Shown one piece after another: positions 1 to 9,849 of a stretch of 64,000 nucleotides of DNA. Source of the DNA: Streptomyces cupreus (GTDB taxonomy: Bacteria; Actinomycetota; Actinomycetes; Streptomycetales; Streptomycetaceae); assembly GCF_014257025.1 (NCBI RefSeq), contig NZ_JACMSF010000028.1:41259-105258 (forward strand), in the 5' to 3' direction. The notes under the pieces are model-generated. The model was not told where the DNA came from, ran no database searches, and was given only the letters and a program-made list of their open reading frames with translations. How positions within the stretch are numbered: position 1 is the first letter of the stretch; the number at the start of each line of letters is the position of its first letter. Made by a program: the position numbers and the translations under genes.

Positions 1-145
1 GCGGGGTGAGACCGTTCCTCCTGTGGAGACCGTCATCGACCAGGTCGTGGCGCCGATGATGTACCGCATTCTCTTCCGTCCGAGTGTGCTCGACACCGCG
101 TACGCCCGCAGGTTGGTGGACAGCTGTCTGCGCGGAGCGTCATAG
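1..145 (+). CDS. TetR-family regulator, C-terminal end only (cut by window edge)
   Basis: The reading frame beginning at base 2 is open to a TAG at 143-145 and encodes 47 residues. It contains the motifs VIDQVVAPMMYRILF and AYARRLVDSCL, which match the last two helices of TetR-type ligand-binding domains, where a 'DQVVGPLYYRLL...YADRLVD' pattern is common. The DNA-binding half lies outside the window, so the target and ligand cannot be guessed. Assignment rests on this short pattern alone. Confidence 0.55.
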   Translation, partial: RGETVPPVETVIDQVVAPMMYRILFRPSVLDTAYARRLVDSCLRGAS

Positions 146-652
146 GTCCTTCTCCCGCCTCCCCCGTCCACAAGGTGAGCGCGGGAAGGTCACCGCGTGG
201 GCGTAAGTGGTCCTTGCTGATGACGACGCGCGCCGAGAAGGTGCCCTGCCGTCAGGTGGGCAACATACCGGCTCCGCATTGTCGGCCCGGCGCAGCGCGG
301 TGCTCAGCGCGGCCTCCGGCTCGGTCACCAGCCGCCACGCAGCAGTCCTCGCCAGGGGATTGCTGTGCGCGGCGGCCCAGCGAATCAGACGCACAGGAGT
401 GGGCCGGCTCGCCAACCGCTCAAGGACCGCCTGCAGTCCGGAGCTTCGTCCGCTGTACGGGAGTGTCGGCGAGCCCGCCATCTGCCGCGGCTCTTTCGCT
501 CACGGCGAAGATGGCGGTTGTGGTGCCCGTCCCTGGCCTCAGCTTCAGCACCAGAAGTGATCCAGAACCCCATTCCGAAGTTCCCGTACACGGCCCCGTG
601 ACCGGCCCCATCGTTACGATGGCGATCGTATGACCGGACGTGCGAGGAGTCA
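146..652. other. Intergenic stretch without a supported gene
   Basis: About 500 bases separate the TetR end from the next gene. One antisense frame (481 down to 140, 113 codons) is open and has a stretch that looks coding (VLERLASRPTPVRLIRWAAA), but it has no ribosome binding site, no recognisable family and overlaps the TetR stop codon. It may be a fossil. A GAGGAGT ribosome binding site at 643-649 serves the next gene. No clear terminator was seen. Confidence 0.4.
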
Positions 653-2698
653 GTGGTGAACGAAGGAAGGGGCCCCTACCGCGCAATCGGTGAAAGCCTC
701 GCTGCTGGCCGCGAGCGGGCCTTCGTCGGGCGTCACGCGGAAATCGCCTTGTTCCGAGCCGCGCTGGCCGGAGATCCCGGAGCCTGCACCGTGCAATACC
801 TGCACGGCCCGGGCGGCATCGGAAAATCCACGCTGCTGCGCAGGTTCGCCATGGAGGCCCGCGCGGCCGGCCGGCCGGTGGTCGAAGTCGACGGCCGCAC
901 CATCACCCCAACCCCGGAGGCCTTCGCACTGGCGGCGCGAAGGGCGATCGAGGCGCCCGGGGCCGTGCTGCTCGTCGACACCTTCGAACGCTGCCAAGGC
1001 CTTGAAGGATGGCTGTGGGATCACTTCCTGCCGAAGATTCCGGTGGACAACCGCGTCGTCATCGCGGGCCGACTGCCCCCAGACCCCGTGATGACCAGCG
1101 ACCCCGGTTGGGCCGGACTGCTTCAGATCACCGCGCTTCGCAACCTCGCTCCCCAAGACGCCGCCGAGTTCCTACGGGTCCGGCGGGTACCGCCGCGGGC
1201 CCACGCGGCGCTGCTTTCCTTCACCGGCGGCAACCCGCTGGCGCTGGCGCTGGCAGCCGCCGTCGCGGTGCAGGACGAGGCGGCGGCACCACTGTGGAAG
1301 CCCAGCCACGACGTCATCGCGACCCTGCTGCCCCAGCTGATCGGGAACACCCCCGACGAACTGCGGCGCAAGGCGCTGGAAGTATGCGCCCACGCCTACG
1401 TCACCTCGGAGTCGCTGCTGCGCTCCTTACTGGGTGAGCGCACCGCCGATCTGTTCTCGTGGCTGCGCCGCCAGCCATTCGTGGAAGCGACCGCGAGCGG
1501 CTTGTATCCGCATGACGCGGTACGCGAGGTGCTGGAAGCGGATCTGCGGTGGCGCGACCCTGAGGGGTTTGCCACGATGCACCACGCCATGCGCGAACAG
1601 CTACTGGAGCGTCTGCGTTCCGCGCCGGAAGCGGAGATGCTCCAGGCCACGGGCGCTCTGATCTACTTGTTCCGGACCGACCGGTCGATGTCGGACTTCA
1701 ACGGATGGCGCGAATCGGGCCTGGTGGAGGACCGAGCTTACGCAGCGGGTGACCGGCAACGGGTGCTGGACCTCGTGCGCGAGGCGGAAGGCGCGGAGTC
1801 CGAGCGGATCGCCTCGTTCTGGCTGGACCGCCAGCCGGAATCCTTCCGTGTCTACCGCTCCACCCAGTCCGGCCGGCTCAACGCGTTCTCGGCCTGGCTG
1901 CGGCTTTCCGATCTCGAGGGGACGGACATTGACCCGGTCGTCGCGGCCGCCTGGGCACATGCGCGCGCGACAGGCCCGCTCAGGCCGGGCGAGCATCTGG
2001 GAATGGCCCGCTTCTCGGTGGCAGACCAGGCGTATCAGCGGCCGTCGGCGCCCATGACTCTGACCCAGTGGCGCGCCACCGGAGAGATGATCCGGGCGCG
2101 ACGGCTCGCCCATTCGTACGTGGTGATGCGCGATGACGGTTTCTGGAATGCCCACTTGGGCGACATCAACATGCTGCCCATCGACGCCCGCCCCAAGGTG
2201 GGCGGCAACGCGTACGCCTTGTTCTCACACGACTGGCGTGTCCAACCCGCCGGGCCCTGGCTGCAGGAGAAGAGCAGGGCGATGCTGACGGGCTCACCCA
2301 TGGTCCAGGTGCGGCAGGCGGCTTCGGGTGAACTGAATGTCTTGTCCCAGCCCGAGTTCGAGGTCGCCGTGCGCAATGCCCTGCGGTCGCTGCGGCAGCC
2401 TGAGCTCCTTGAGGCAAACCCGTTGCAGCGCAGCCGCTTGGTGGCCGAGAGCGGCCAGCCGCTGGCCGAGATACTGCAACGGGCGGCGAACGCGCTTTTG
2501 GACGAGCGCGGAGGCGACAAGCGCCACCGCGCCGTGATGACGACCTACTTCAGGGGCGCGCCGACTCAGGAGGCCGCTGCCGAACGTCTGGGCCTTCCCT
2601 TCAGTACCTATCGACGCCATCTCACCGCAGCTGTCGAGCGCATGTCCCAGTTGCTGTGGCACCACGAACTCAGGGGCACCGCGATCACCCGCACCTGA
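653..2698 (+). CDS. P-loop ATPase with C-terminal sigma-region-4-like helix-turn-helix
   Basis: This 681-residue protein looks like a cytoplasmic regulatory ATPase. After a short leader the motif FVGRHAE (about 25-31) opens an AAA-16/NB-ARC-like module with Walker A GPGGIGKST (52-60) and Walker B VLLVDTFE (105-112). A long helical middle follows with no family I can name. The C-terminus (about 620-680) has a helix-turn-helix, TQEAAAERLGLPFSTYRRHL, resembling sigma-70 region 4 or a LuxR recognition unit. The GTG at 653 is chosen because GAGGAGT lies 4-10 bases upstream; a second GTG at 656 is possible. It converges on the SARP-like gene. Partner and signal are unknown. Confidence 0.75.
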   Translation: MVNEGRGPYRAIGESLAAGRERAFVGRHAEIALFRAALAGDPGACTVQYLHGPGGIGKSTLLRRFAMEARAAGRPVVEVDGRTITPTPEAFALAARRAIEAPGAVLLVDTFERCQGLEGWLWDHFLPKIPVDNRVVIAGRLPPDPVMTSDPGWAGLLQITALRNLAPQDAAEFLRVRRVPPRAHAALLSFTGGNPLALALAAAVAVQDEAAAPLWKPSHDVIATLLPQLIGNTPDELRRKALEVCAHAYVTSESLLRSLLGERTADLFSWLRRQPFVEATASGLYPHDAVREVLEADLRWRDPEGFATMHHAMREQLLERLRSAPEAEMLQATGALIYLFRTDRSMSDFNGWRESGLVEDRAYAAGDRQRVLDLVREAEGAESERIASFWLDRQPESFRVYRSTQSGRLNAFSAWLRLSDLEGTDIDPVVAAAWAHARATGPLRPGEHLGMARFSVADQAYQRPSAPMTLTQWRATGEMIRARRLAHSYVVMRDDGFWNAHLGDINMLPIDARPKVGGNAYALFSHDWRVQPAGPWLQEKSRAMLTGSPMVQVRQAASGELNVLSQPEFEVAVRNALRSLRQPELLEANPLQRSRLVAESGQPLAEILQRAANALLDERGGDKRHRAVMTTYFRGAPTQEAAAERLGLPFSTYRRHLTAAVERMSQLLWHHELRGTAITRT

Positions 2699-2738
2699 CG
2701 TCCTGTCACCGACTCGGTCCGGTGGATCGTCAGGGTGT

Positions 2739-5699
2739 TCAGCCTCCGCTTGAAATGCGCGACGGGGGCGCCTCTGGCCGTCCCGCGACAAGCTGCCGCG
2801 CGCGCTGCCACACCGCCCTCGCGGTTTCCCTGTCACCCGCGTGCAGGTGAGTGTCTCCGAGTCGGAGCAGCGTCCCCACTGCCGTGTACGCGTCGCCGGT
2901 CTCAGTCATCAGGTCCAGCGCCGTGCGGTAGCAGTCCACGGCCGCCTCGTAGTCTCTGAGGTGGTGTCGCACGTGCCCCAGACTGGCCCAGGCGTATGCC
3001 TCATGCTGCGGGACGTCCAGAGGCCGGAAGCACTCCACGGACCTGCGACAGTATGGGAGTGCTTCAAGGTGCCGGCCAAGGAGCGTCAGGCTCCAGCCGA
3101 CCGCATTGCAGCTCTCTGCCTCCAACAGCCGGTCCTGGGACTGCTCCGCCAGGCGCAGCGCCTCCAGGGAGCGGAGCAGAGCGGCGTAGTCCTGGCCTGC
3201 ATTGTGCGGGAGCGCGGCGAACTCAAGGTGGACGCGGGCGCGTTCGACGTCCTGGGCGCGCACAAGGGCCTCTGCGGTGTCGAGGTGCTGGAAGGCTTCT
3301 TCGTGCTGGTGCATTCTGCCTAGGCTTGCGGCCATGGCCCGGTGAAGCCTCGACTGCTCGGCGGAATCCGCGCCGCGCTCGGCTGCTGCAAGTGCGACGC
3401 TCAGGACCGCGATCGCCTCGAAGGAGCGGCCCTGCGTGGTGAGGTAGCTGTACAGGGGCCAGGCCAGTTGGCAGGCGTAGGAGTCGAGGCCGGTCTCGGC
3501 TTCCTGTCGCAGGCACGCCTGGAGCACACGCTCCTCCGTGCAGTACCAGCGCATCATCTCGTCGAGGCCGACGAATCGTTCTGGGGTAACCGGATCTGAC
3601 GGCTCCGTGATGTTGTGCACGTCATGCCCGAGCCGCGGGTCACCGGCGGAGGCTGTGTGGAGATAGTGGTTGTACATACGCCGGGAAGCTTCGTCGCGTA
3701 GTTCGTTCGTCTCGTGCTGTTGGGTGAGTTCTCTCGCATACGTCTTCAAGAGGTCGTGGAAGACGAAGCGGCCGACCCTGGTTTCGTTGATCATGCGTGT
3801 CCGGGTGAGCTCGGTCAGCAGGCGGCGTGTCGTGGACGGGAGCAGGCCGGCAAGGCTTGCCGCGGCTGCGGTGGAGACGTCGGGGCCAGGGTGGAGGGCC
3901 AGCAGGCGGAACAACCGGGCGGCGGGCGGCGTCAGGGCCTGGTACGACCAGGAGAAGACCGTCCGTACGTCGGCAGTGTCGTCCGTTCCTGACCACGCGT
4001 CGAGGCTGCTTTTGGTGGCGCGCATTTCGTCAGCAAGGGAGCGCAGTGAGAAACCCGGATGCAGTGTGGCCCGCGCGGCGGCAATGGCCAGAGCCAGGGG
4101 CAACCGGGCGCAGCTGCTGATGATCTCCTCGACGGCCTGCGGTTCGTCACGGACTCGTATCGCTCCTAGACGCCGGGTCAGTACTTCCCTCCCTTCTGAG
4201 ACGGGCGGCACGTCCAGGTTCAGTGCCTGTACCCCCTCCATGGTGACAAGGCCGTGCAGTTGGTTGCGGCTGGTGACGATGGCCATGCATCCAGGTGCCG
4301 CTGGGAGGAGGGGCCGGACCTGGTTCTCGTCGCGTGCGTTGTCCAGAACGATCAGGACCCGTAGGCGGGCTAGCAGCGTACGCAGCAGTGCGGTACGCGC
4401 GCCGCGAGCGGAAGGCAGGGACACGAGTGAAACACCCAGGGCGGTGAGGAATCCGTGAAGTGCTTCCTCGGGGTCCATGGCGGGGCCGTCCGCGCCGAAC
4501 CCGTTCAGGTCGACGAAGAGCTGTCCGTCGGGGAAGCGGTCGCTCACCTGGTGGGCGAAGTGCAGGGCGAGCGTGGTCTTGCCGACGCCGGGGACACCGC
4601 CGATTACGGTGATCGACGGTGCTGTGCCTCCCCGCTCGGCGTCCGGCAGCAGGTCGTGCAGCAGGTCGAGTTCGGCCTGGCGTCCGGTGAAGAAGGCTGA
4701 ATCAGCCGGCAACTGAGCGGGCCTGGCCATAGCAGGTCGCTCCAACCGATCGTTCGGCTCGCTCTGAGCGGTGAGCGGATCGGGCCCCGGTGGCCCCACC
4801 GCGGCGGGCGCCACGTCTGCTGCCGGGCGGGCCTCGCCGTGGGCTTCCGGGGTGAAGCCCACGTGGAGCTCCGGCTGGTCATGGCCGAGGGCGAACCCTG
4901 GCTGTGCCATCCGCTTGATGAAAGCGAAGTCGTGGCGCAGGATCGCCTCCTGCAGGCCTCTGATTCGGGGGCCGGGCAGTAGGCCGAGCTCGCTGGACAG
5001 ATACGCACGAAGCTGTTCGAAACGCGCCAGCGCGTCAGCGTGACGGCCGGTGAGGTAGAGGGCGCACATCAGCAGACTCCAGGCCACCTCCCTCAGCGGC
5101 TGGCGTGCGGTGAGCGCTTCCGCGGCGGTCACGGCAAGTTGGGGGGCCGCGTCATGGACCAGCGTGCAGATGTGCAGTTCCTCGGCCGCCCCCCAGGCGG
5201 CTTCCATCTGAGCCGCGTACCGGGTCGCGAAGGGGTAGTCGCGGGCATCCTCAAGCGGCGTTCCCCGCCACAGAGTCAGGGCGCGCTCTACCTCTCGGCG
5301 GGCGTCTCGCACCCGGCCTCTTGCCAGCGCATGGGCCGCCTGCCTCACGCCGTGCTCAAACTGCACTGTGTCCAGGCTCTCGCGAGGAACGCGCAGCGCA
5401 TACCCCCGGGACTCCCTCACCAGCAGACCCGCCTTGCCGTGAGGAAGGCGCCTCGGCTCCAGCACGGAGCGGATCCTGCTGACGTTGGCCTGCAGGGATG
5501 CCACGGCCCCCGACGGCGGGCGCCCTGCCCATAGGTCCTCGCAGAGGCGGTCGATGGAGACCGCCCGTCCCTCCTCCAGTAGCAGCCGCACCACAAGCAC
5601 GCGCCGTTTCGGCGGTCCGAGGTCCAGATCGGCCCCGGCCCGCCTCACTGCCAGCGGGCCCATGAGACCACACCAGAGGCCTCCAGCTGTGCTGTCCAC
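2739..5699 (-). CDS. SARP/AfsR-type transcriptional regulator (winged helix-BTAD-NB-ARC-TPR)
   Basis: The protein has 986 residues from the GTG at 5699. Domains in order are an OmpR-like winged helix (about 10-105, starting CGLMGPLAVRR), a bacterial transcriptional activation domain (about 110-255), an NB-ARC ATPase with Walker A GGVPGVGKTT (367-376), Walker B VLIVLDNARD (about 448-457) and a LPLALAIAAAR GLPL-type motif, and C-terminal TPR-like helices (about 780-986). Proteins of this architecture, such as AfsR, activate secondary-metabolite or development genes. The frame stays open upstream to 6140, but that extension lies antisense to a transposase remnant and lacks family similarity, so 5699 or the ATG at 5663 is preferred. 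No biosynthetic gene set adjoins it, so the target is open. Confidence 0.85.
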   Translation of the reverse strand: MDSTAGGLWCGLMGPLAVRRAGADLDLGPPKRRVLVVRLLLEEGRAVSIDRLCEDLWAGRPPSGAVASLQANVSRIRSVLEPRRLPHGKAGLLVRESRGYALRVPRESLDTVQFEHGVRQAAHALARGRVRDARREVERALTLWRGTPLEDARDYPFATRYAAQMEAAWGAAEELHICTLVHDAAPQLAVTAAEALTARQPLREVAWSLLMCALYLTGRHADALARFEQLRAYLSSELGLLPGPRIRGLQEAILRHDFAFIKRMAQPGFALGHDQPELHVGFTPEAHGEARPAADVAPAAVGPPGPDPLTAQSEPNDRLERPAMARPAQLPADSAFFTGRQAELDLLHDLLPDAERGGTAPSITVIGGVPGVGKTTLALHFAHQVSDRFPDGQLFVDLNGFGADGPAMDPEEALHGFLTALGVSLVSLPSARGARTALLRTLLARLRVLIVLDNARDENQVRPLLPAAPGCMAIVTSRNQLHGLVTMEGVQALNLDVPPVSEGREVLTRRLGAIRVRDEPQAVEEIISSCARLPLALAIAAARATLHPGFSLRSLADEMRATKSSLDAWSGTDDTADVRTVFSWSYQALTPPAARLFRLLALHPGPDVSTAAAASLAGLLPSTTRRLLTELTRTRMINETRVGRFVFHDLLKTYARELTQQHETNELRDEASRRMYNHYLHTASAGDPRLGHDVHNITEPSDPVTPERFVGLDEMMRWYCTEERVLQACLRQEAETGLDSYACQLAWPLYSYLTTQGRSFEAIAVLSVALAAAERGADSAEQSRLHRAMAASLGRMHQHEEAFQHLDTAEALVRAQDVERARVHLEFAALPHNAGQDYAALLRSLEALRLAEQSQDRLLEAESCNAVGWSLTLLGRHLEALPYCRRSVECFRPLDVPQHEAYAWASLGHVRHHLRDYEAAVDCYRTALDLMTETGDAYTAVGTLLRLGDTHLHAGDRETARAVWQRARQLVAGRPEAPPSRISSGG

Positions 5700-5859
5700 C
5701 GTCCGCTCCTCAACCAAATCCCGCTCCTTGGCCGCCCCCGGGCGGCGTCCTCCAAGACCGGCGACGGCCGGCGCTGCTCTGCGTGACGCAGCAGCTTCAC
5801 GCGCTCGACGTCGCCCGGCACCGCTGCCTTTGGGGCGCTCAGCTCTGCGCCCAGAACCG

Positions 5860-6310
5860 TTCAAAGGCTGCCGCTGCCACATCAGTGCGCTCGTGCATCC
5901 ACAAGTGGCCGCGCCCGGCAAGTCCTCGCGCTGCTCGACGAACGTGCAGGTCGTCACCGGCGCCGACAGCCGCCTGGTGGTGGCGATCGGGCTGCCGCTG
6001 CCCGGCAGCCGCAACGACTGCCGGGCGTTCACGGGCCCGGCGTCGACCGGGCCTGTCGGCGGAGCACCGATCATCGCCGACGGCGGATGCCAGGCACCGG
6101 CCTGCCCATCCCGCACCGCAAACGCCCCGCGGGCAGACACAACTCACCCGCAACAAGAAGCGGAGAACGCCGTCCATCGCCGGGCGCGAGCACGGTGGAG
6201 CACGCCCTGTCCCGGTTGAAGAACGGGATCCTGCGCGACTGCCGGCTCAAGGCAACGGCGCCCACCAGGCCACACTCGGCATCGCCCGGCTCCACAAATC
6301 GAACGAGCGC
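5860..6310 (+). pseudogene. Decayed IS5-type transposase (DDE_Tnp_4) remnant
   Basis: Three short forward frames, separated by frameshifts, together match the C-terminal half of DDE_Tnp_4 transposases. They are VQVVTGADSRLVVAIGLPL (from about 5946), a GAPIIADGGCQ segment, then TGLPIPHRKRP, VEHALSRLKNGILRDCRLK and an SASPGSTN stretch corresponding to the usual LGIARLHN. No single frame is intact and the N-terminal helix-turn-helix region is absent. It lies between the SARP-like gene and the FAD monooxygenase. A related remnant is at 15180-15580. Confidence 0.75.
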
Positions 6311-6396
6311 AGCGGCTCCCGGCCACCGTTCCTCCGCTCGCCCTGCCCTGACCCCACAGGCGCGGCGGCTTGCCGCCGCGTCGGCGAGCTCCGGTG

Positions 6397-7815
6397 TCAG
6401 TGCGCCTCAATAGTCGCCAGCAGCTGCACACGGTCGAGGCCGGGGTAGGCGTAGCAGGGGCCTCCAGCCCCGAGTTCACTGATGCGCTCCACCAGTCCCG
6501 GTCGGGCCAGCACCTCTGCTGGGCCGGCGAGCATGCAGCCGACCTCGGCGTAGCTCCGCAGCACCCAGGGGTCACGGAGGCGGACCGCGTCCAGCATGCT
6601 GCGCAGGTTCCAGTCGCCGTCGTCAGTTGTGTAGCTCTCGCCGCGGATCTCGGCATCGATCTCGGCGAGCCGGTGCTCGTCCCAGTTCAGGGATCCGCGC
6701 CAGATGGGCTCAAGCAGTTCCTTCGTGTCACGGTCAAAGTGCTGTGCGAGCTCGACCGGGTTGTACGGCCCGAACTTGCGGAGGGATTCCCGGAGCAGCA
6801 GGGCATGGCGGACCCCCATCGTCATGCCCATGCCGTTCTGTGGGTTGGTGGTGGCCCATGAGTCGCCGACCGCTACGAGTCCCGTGACCACCGGTGTCTC
6901 ATCCACGATGTATGTGCGGCGCCTGCTTTCGGTCCCGCCCATGACATTGACCCCGGTGATCGGTTCGCCGGCCAGCCAGTGCGCAACGTCGGGATAGCCA
7001 GCGGCAACTCGGGTCCACACGCCCGCGTCCTTGAGACCTCTCAGCTGTTGGTCACGGCCGGAGGTGACGAGAGTGAGCGACCACGTTCCGTTGTCCCCGG
7101 GCGCGGTGATGGCCGAGACGCTGTTGTAGTGAAAGATGGGCCACGTCGGCTGGGCGGGCAGGTCACCGGTCTGGGAGCGGAAGTAGCGGGTGTAGTAGCG
7201 GAAGCCGACGTTGGTCCGCTCTTCCGTCGGCGTGGCACCGATGTCGGCGAGCAGGGTGGGTATCTGGGTACTGCGGCCGGTGGCGTCCACCACGAGGTCA
7301 GCGGTTATCGTCTCACCGGTGTTGGTGATCACCCCCACGACGTGGGGAGCCCCGAGCGTCCGAGCGTCGCCGGTCACCAGGCCGGTGACTCTCACATCAC
7401 ACCTCACGGTGATGCCCGGCGTCTCGCTCGCCTCCGCGAACAGGACCATCTCCAGGACGGGGCGCCTGGCGGCAACGGTCTCGAAGCGCCAATCGCCCTC
7501 CTGGCGTTCACCGACTTCGCCGACCCCGAAGGCCCCGCCGATCATGTTGTGCGGCCGTCCCCCGGCGGCCAGCAACCGGGCTGCGGCAGATGGAAGTTCC
7601 CGGGCCAGCGTCTGGTAACCGGCCGGCATGAAGATGTGCGTGTGCCCGAACTGGGCAACGCCCGGTCGTTTCCATTCCCCGGCGAACACGGCGGCCTCTG
7701 TACGGGAGTCGGCGGGGTCACGGTCCAGCACGGTCACGCGATGTCCATCCGCAGCGAGAAGCATCGCGGTGACGAGCCCCACCGGGCCGGCGCCGAGCAC
7801 AAGAGTGTGTGGCAT
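6397..7815 (-). CDS. FAD-dependent monooxygenase/oxidoreductase
   Basis: This 472-residue flavoprotein starts MPHTLVLGAGPVGLVTAM, a dinucleotide-binding fold with GAGPVG at about 7-12, followed by an acidic end of beta2 (VTVLDRDP). A second FAD contact, VVDATGRSTQ, lies in the middle, and VAVGDSWATTNPQNGMGMT near residue 310 is the GD motif of the PHBH-like hydroxylase fold. The family oxidises small aromatic or natural-product substrates; the substrate here cannot be told. The ATG at 7815 follows AGAGGAG, whereas the frame extends 11 codons further without support. A diverged paralog lies at 8502-9793, so this locus probably arose by duplication or joint acquisition. Confidence 0.85.
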   Translation of the reverse strand: MPHTLVLGAGPVGLVTAMLLAADGHRVTVLDRDPADSRTEAAVFAGEWKRPGVAQFGHTHIFMPAGYQTLARELPSAAARLLAAGGRPHNMIGGAFGVGEVGERQEGDWRFETVAARRPVLEMVLFAEASETPGITVRCDVRVTGLVTGDARTLGAPHVVGVITNTGETITADLVVDATGRSTQIPTLLADIGATPTEERTNVGFRYYTRYFRSQTGDLPAQPTWPIFHYNSVSAITAPGDNGTWSLTLVTSGRDQQLRGLKDAGVWTRVAAGYPDVAHWLAGEPITGVNVMGGTESRRRTYIVDETPVVTGLVAVGDSWATTNPQNGMGMTMGVRHALLLRESLRKFGPYNPVELAQHFDRDTKELLEPIWRGSLNWDEHRLAEIDAEIRGESYTTDDGDWNLRSMLDAVRLRDPWVLRSYAEVGCMLAGPAEVLARPGLVERISELGAGGPCYAYPGLDRVQLLATIEAH

Positions 7816-8150
7816 GAACAGACTCCTCTGGTTAGTCGGTGCCGCCACTGTGTCTGCAGAAACTGCTCATCTCCCAGACCGAAAGATTGCTCAGTTTTGG
7901 CTTCCTCAGGCAGGCAGGAGCATCGGCCCCGCGTCCTCGGGCAGTTCTCCGCACGCCGTGCACTCCGCTGGAGGTTGTCGTGATCTCGGCGGATGATCCG
8001 AAGTGGATGGGTTACGGCTTCATGCAGGTGCTTGCGACATGCTCCGACGTAACGGGACGTTTGTTGCGGCCTGGTGTCTCATCGATCGTCGAATCCGGGT
8101 CGGCGTCGTCCCGTGCAGACCGCGGAGCTATCAGATCGGGCGTGGTGCCG

Positions 8151-8477
8151 TCAGGGGTGGAGGACGCCGCGGCTTTGGAGGATGGTGCGCAGTGCGCGCA
8201 TGGCGTAGTGGCTGCGTGATTTGACGGTGCCGGGGCGTACGCCGAGGGTTTCGGCGGCTTGGGCGATGCTGTAGGCGCGGTAGTGCATGAGCGTGATGGC
8301 GTCCCGTTGGGCAGGCTTGAGCTGGTTGAGGGCGTCCAGGACAACCTGTGTGGTGAGCATGGGCTCGATCGCGTCGTTGACGGTCAGGCCGACGTCGTCC
8401 ACGGGTGGGGTCTCCTGGGGCCTGACGGCCCGGGCCCGGTGGTGATCGACGGCGAGGTTGCGCACGACGGTGAACAT
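8151..8477 (-). pseudogene. Truncated ECF sigma factor (region 4 retained, region 2 lost)
   Basis: The 108 residues begin MFTVVRNLAVDHHRARAVRP, the normal junction between region 2 and the linker of ECF sigma factors. A complete region 4 follows, with LNQLKPAQRDAITLMHYR, then AQAAETLGVRPGTVKSRSHYA. The core-RNA-polymerase and -10 binding part (region 2) is missing, because upstream sequence turns into the end of the next monooxygenase at 8502. The fragment should not act as a sigma factor. It could be a neutral remnant, or at most a region-4-only DNA binder. Confidence 0.8.
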
Positions 8478-8501
8478 CGAGGGCCGTATCGCAGTGTCAG
8501 C

Positions 8502-9793
8502 TCAAGTGCGGTGTCTGGGAACTGAGATGAGTTCCGCGAGATCGGCGTAGCAGGGACCGGGCCGGGCTGAGGGGTCAGCCTCTGCCGCCAGGCGAACCGA
8601 TCGAGTCAGCAAGGCGTGGGCCAGACCGGCCGTAGTCGGCCCTGGCCCGGCCGGCACCTCTGGGGCTTCCATCGCGCGGGAGGGGGCCCGCCGGCCCCTG
8701 CCCGCTCGCACCTGGAGCCGTTCCTCCCAGGCGGTGATCCCGTGGAGAAGCGGTGTCAAGGAGCTCTCGGTGAGACGGTCGAGGCGCATGGCGACCTCGT
8801 CGGGCACGCCCTGCCGCACGGCATCCCTCAACAGGACAGCATGCAACAGGCCCATCGAGGGTCCGAGTCCGAGCAGCGGATTGACAGCCCCCCACGCGTC
8901 GCCGACGCTCACCGTTCCCGTCGCAACCGGCTGGCCGCCGCGGACGAACCGCCGATAGCAGCTCTCCAGCCGGGAGGTCACCCACACCCCGGGAAGAACC
9001 GGTTCGCCGAGCCGAGGCAGCCACGACGCATAGCGTGCGGCTACGCGGTTCCGCATGGACAGCTGGCCCAGGGCGTACAGCTCGATGTCGTCGTCGTTGA
9101 TGCACAACGTCATCGACCGGTGCCCACGCCTCGTCGAAGCCACCGCGGCAGATACGCCGTCGAAGTGGTGCAGCGACCATGTCCCGGGATCGGTGGTGCT
9201 CTCCGGCGAACTGAAATGGCGTGTGTAGAACCGGAATCCGGCCTGCTGGTGCTCCTCCAGCGGTCTGGGAGCGCCGACATCGCTCAGCCACTTGACCATC
9301 TCCGAGCCACGGCCGGTCGCGTCGACGACCAGATCGGCAAGAACGGCCTGAACGGTGTCGGTCAGTACCCCCTGGATGTGCGGCCTGCCGCGGAGGCGTT
9401 CCGTGCCGACCAGCAGAGAGACAGCACTGATCCCGTGCTCAACTGTGATCCCGTCGGTTCGCGCGAGCTCCTCCCGGAGCACTGAGCAGACGAACGCCCG
9501 CGGCGCCACCCGGTCCGTCTCCTCGTCGCCGAGGAGAGGCGCAAGCCTTCGGGCGGCTTCGGGCAGTTCCTGGGCCAGGGCGTTCATCGCTGCGGGCAGA
9601 AGGAGAATCGGCGGCTCGTCGGCCGCCCCGGCCCGGCGTAAGCGCCAGGGAACCGGTCGACACCATCGGATCCTGCCGGCGAGCGCACAGTCTGAGGCCG
9701 CTTGTCGAGAACCGTCACCCGGTGCCCCTCGCCCGCCAGCAGCAAGGCGGTCACTGCGCCAACGGGACCCGCACCGCACACCACGACATGCAT
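8502..9793 (-). pseudogene. Second FAD monooxygenase, interrupted by a frameshift near 9,630
   Basis: The ATG at 9793, behind GGAGGGC, starts MHVVVCGAGPVGAVTALLL, an intact FAD-binding motif. About 55 codons later the homology moves to another frame, which contributes PPILLLPAAMNALAQELPEA and everything onward, including VVDATGRGSEMVKWL and VSVGDAWGAVNPLLGLGP. Alignment with the paralog at 6397-7815 puts the break at about 9620-9645. If the break is real, neither part is a working flavoprotein, since one lacks catalytic domains and the other lacks the first FAD motif. It is the third member of a minus-strand unit with a small ORF and a MarR gene. Restoring one base would give an intact enzyme of about 430 residues. 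Confidence 0.75.
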
Positions 9794-9849
9794 CTCTCAG
9801 CCCTCCGTCTGACCGAACGACGAGAGCGTGCCTGTGCGTGTTGCTCACT

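Noticed and set aside
5700..6140. N-terminal extension of the SARP-like regulator to 6140
   Set aside because: The added 147 residues are low-complexity, have no family similarity and lie antisense to a transposase remnant. The winged helix starts at about 5680.
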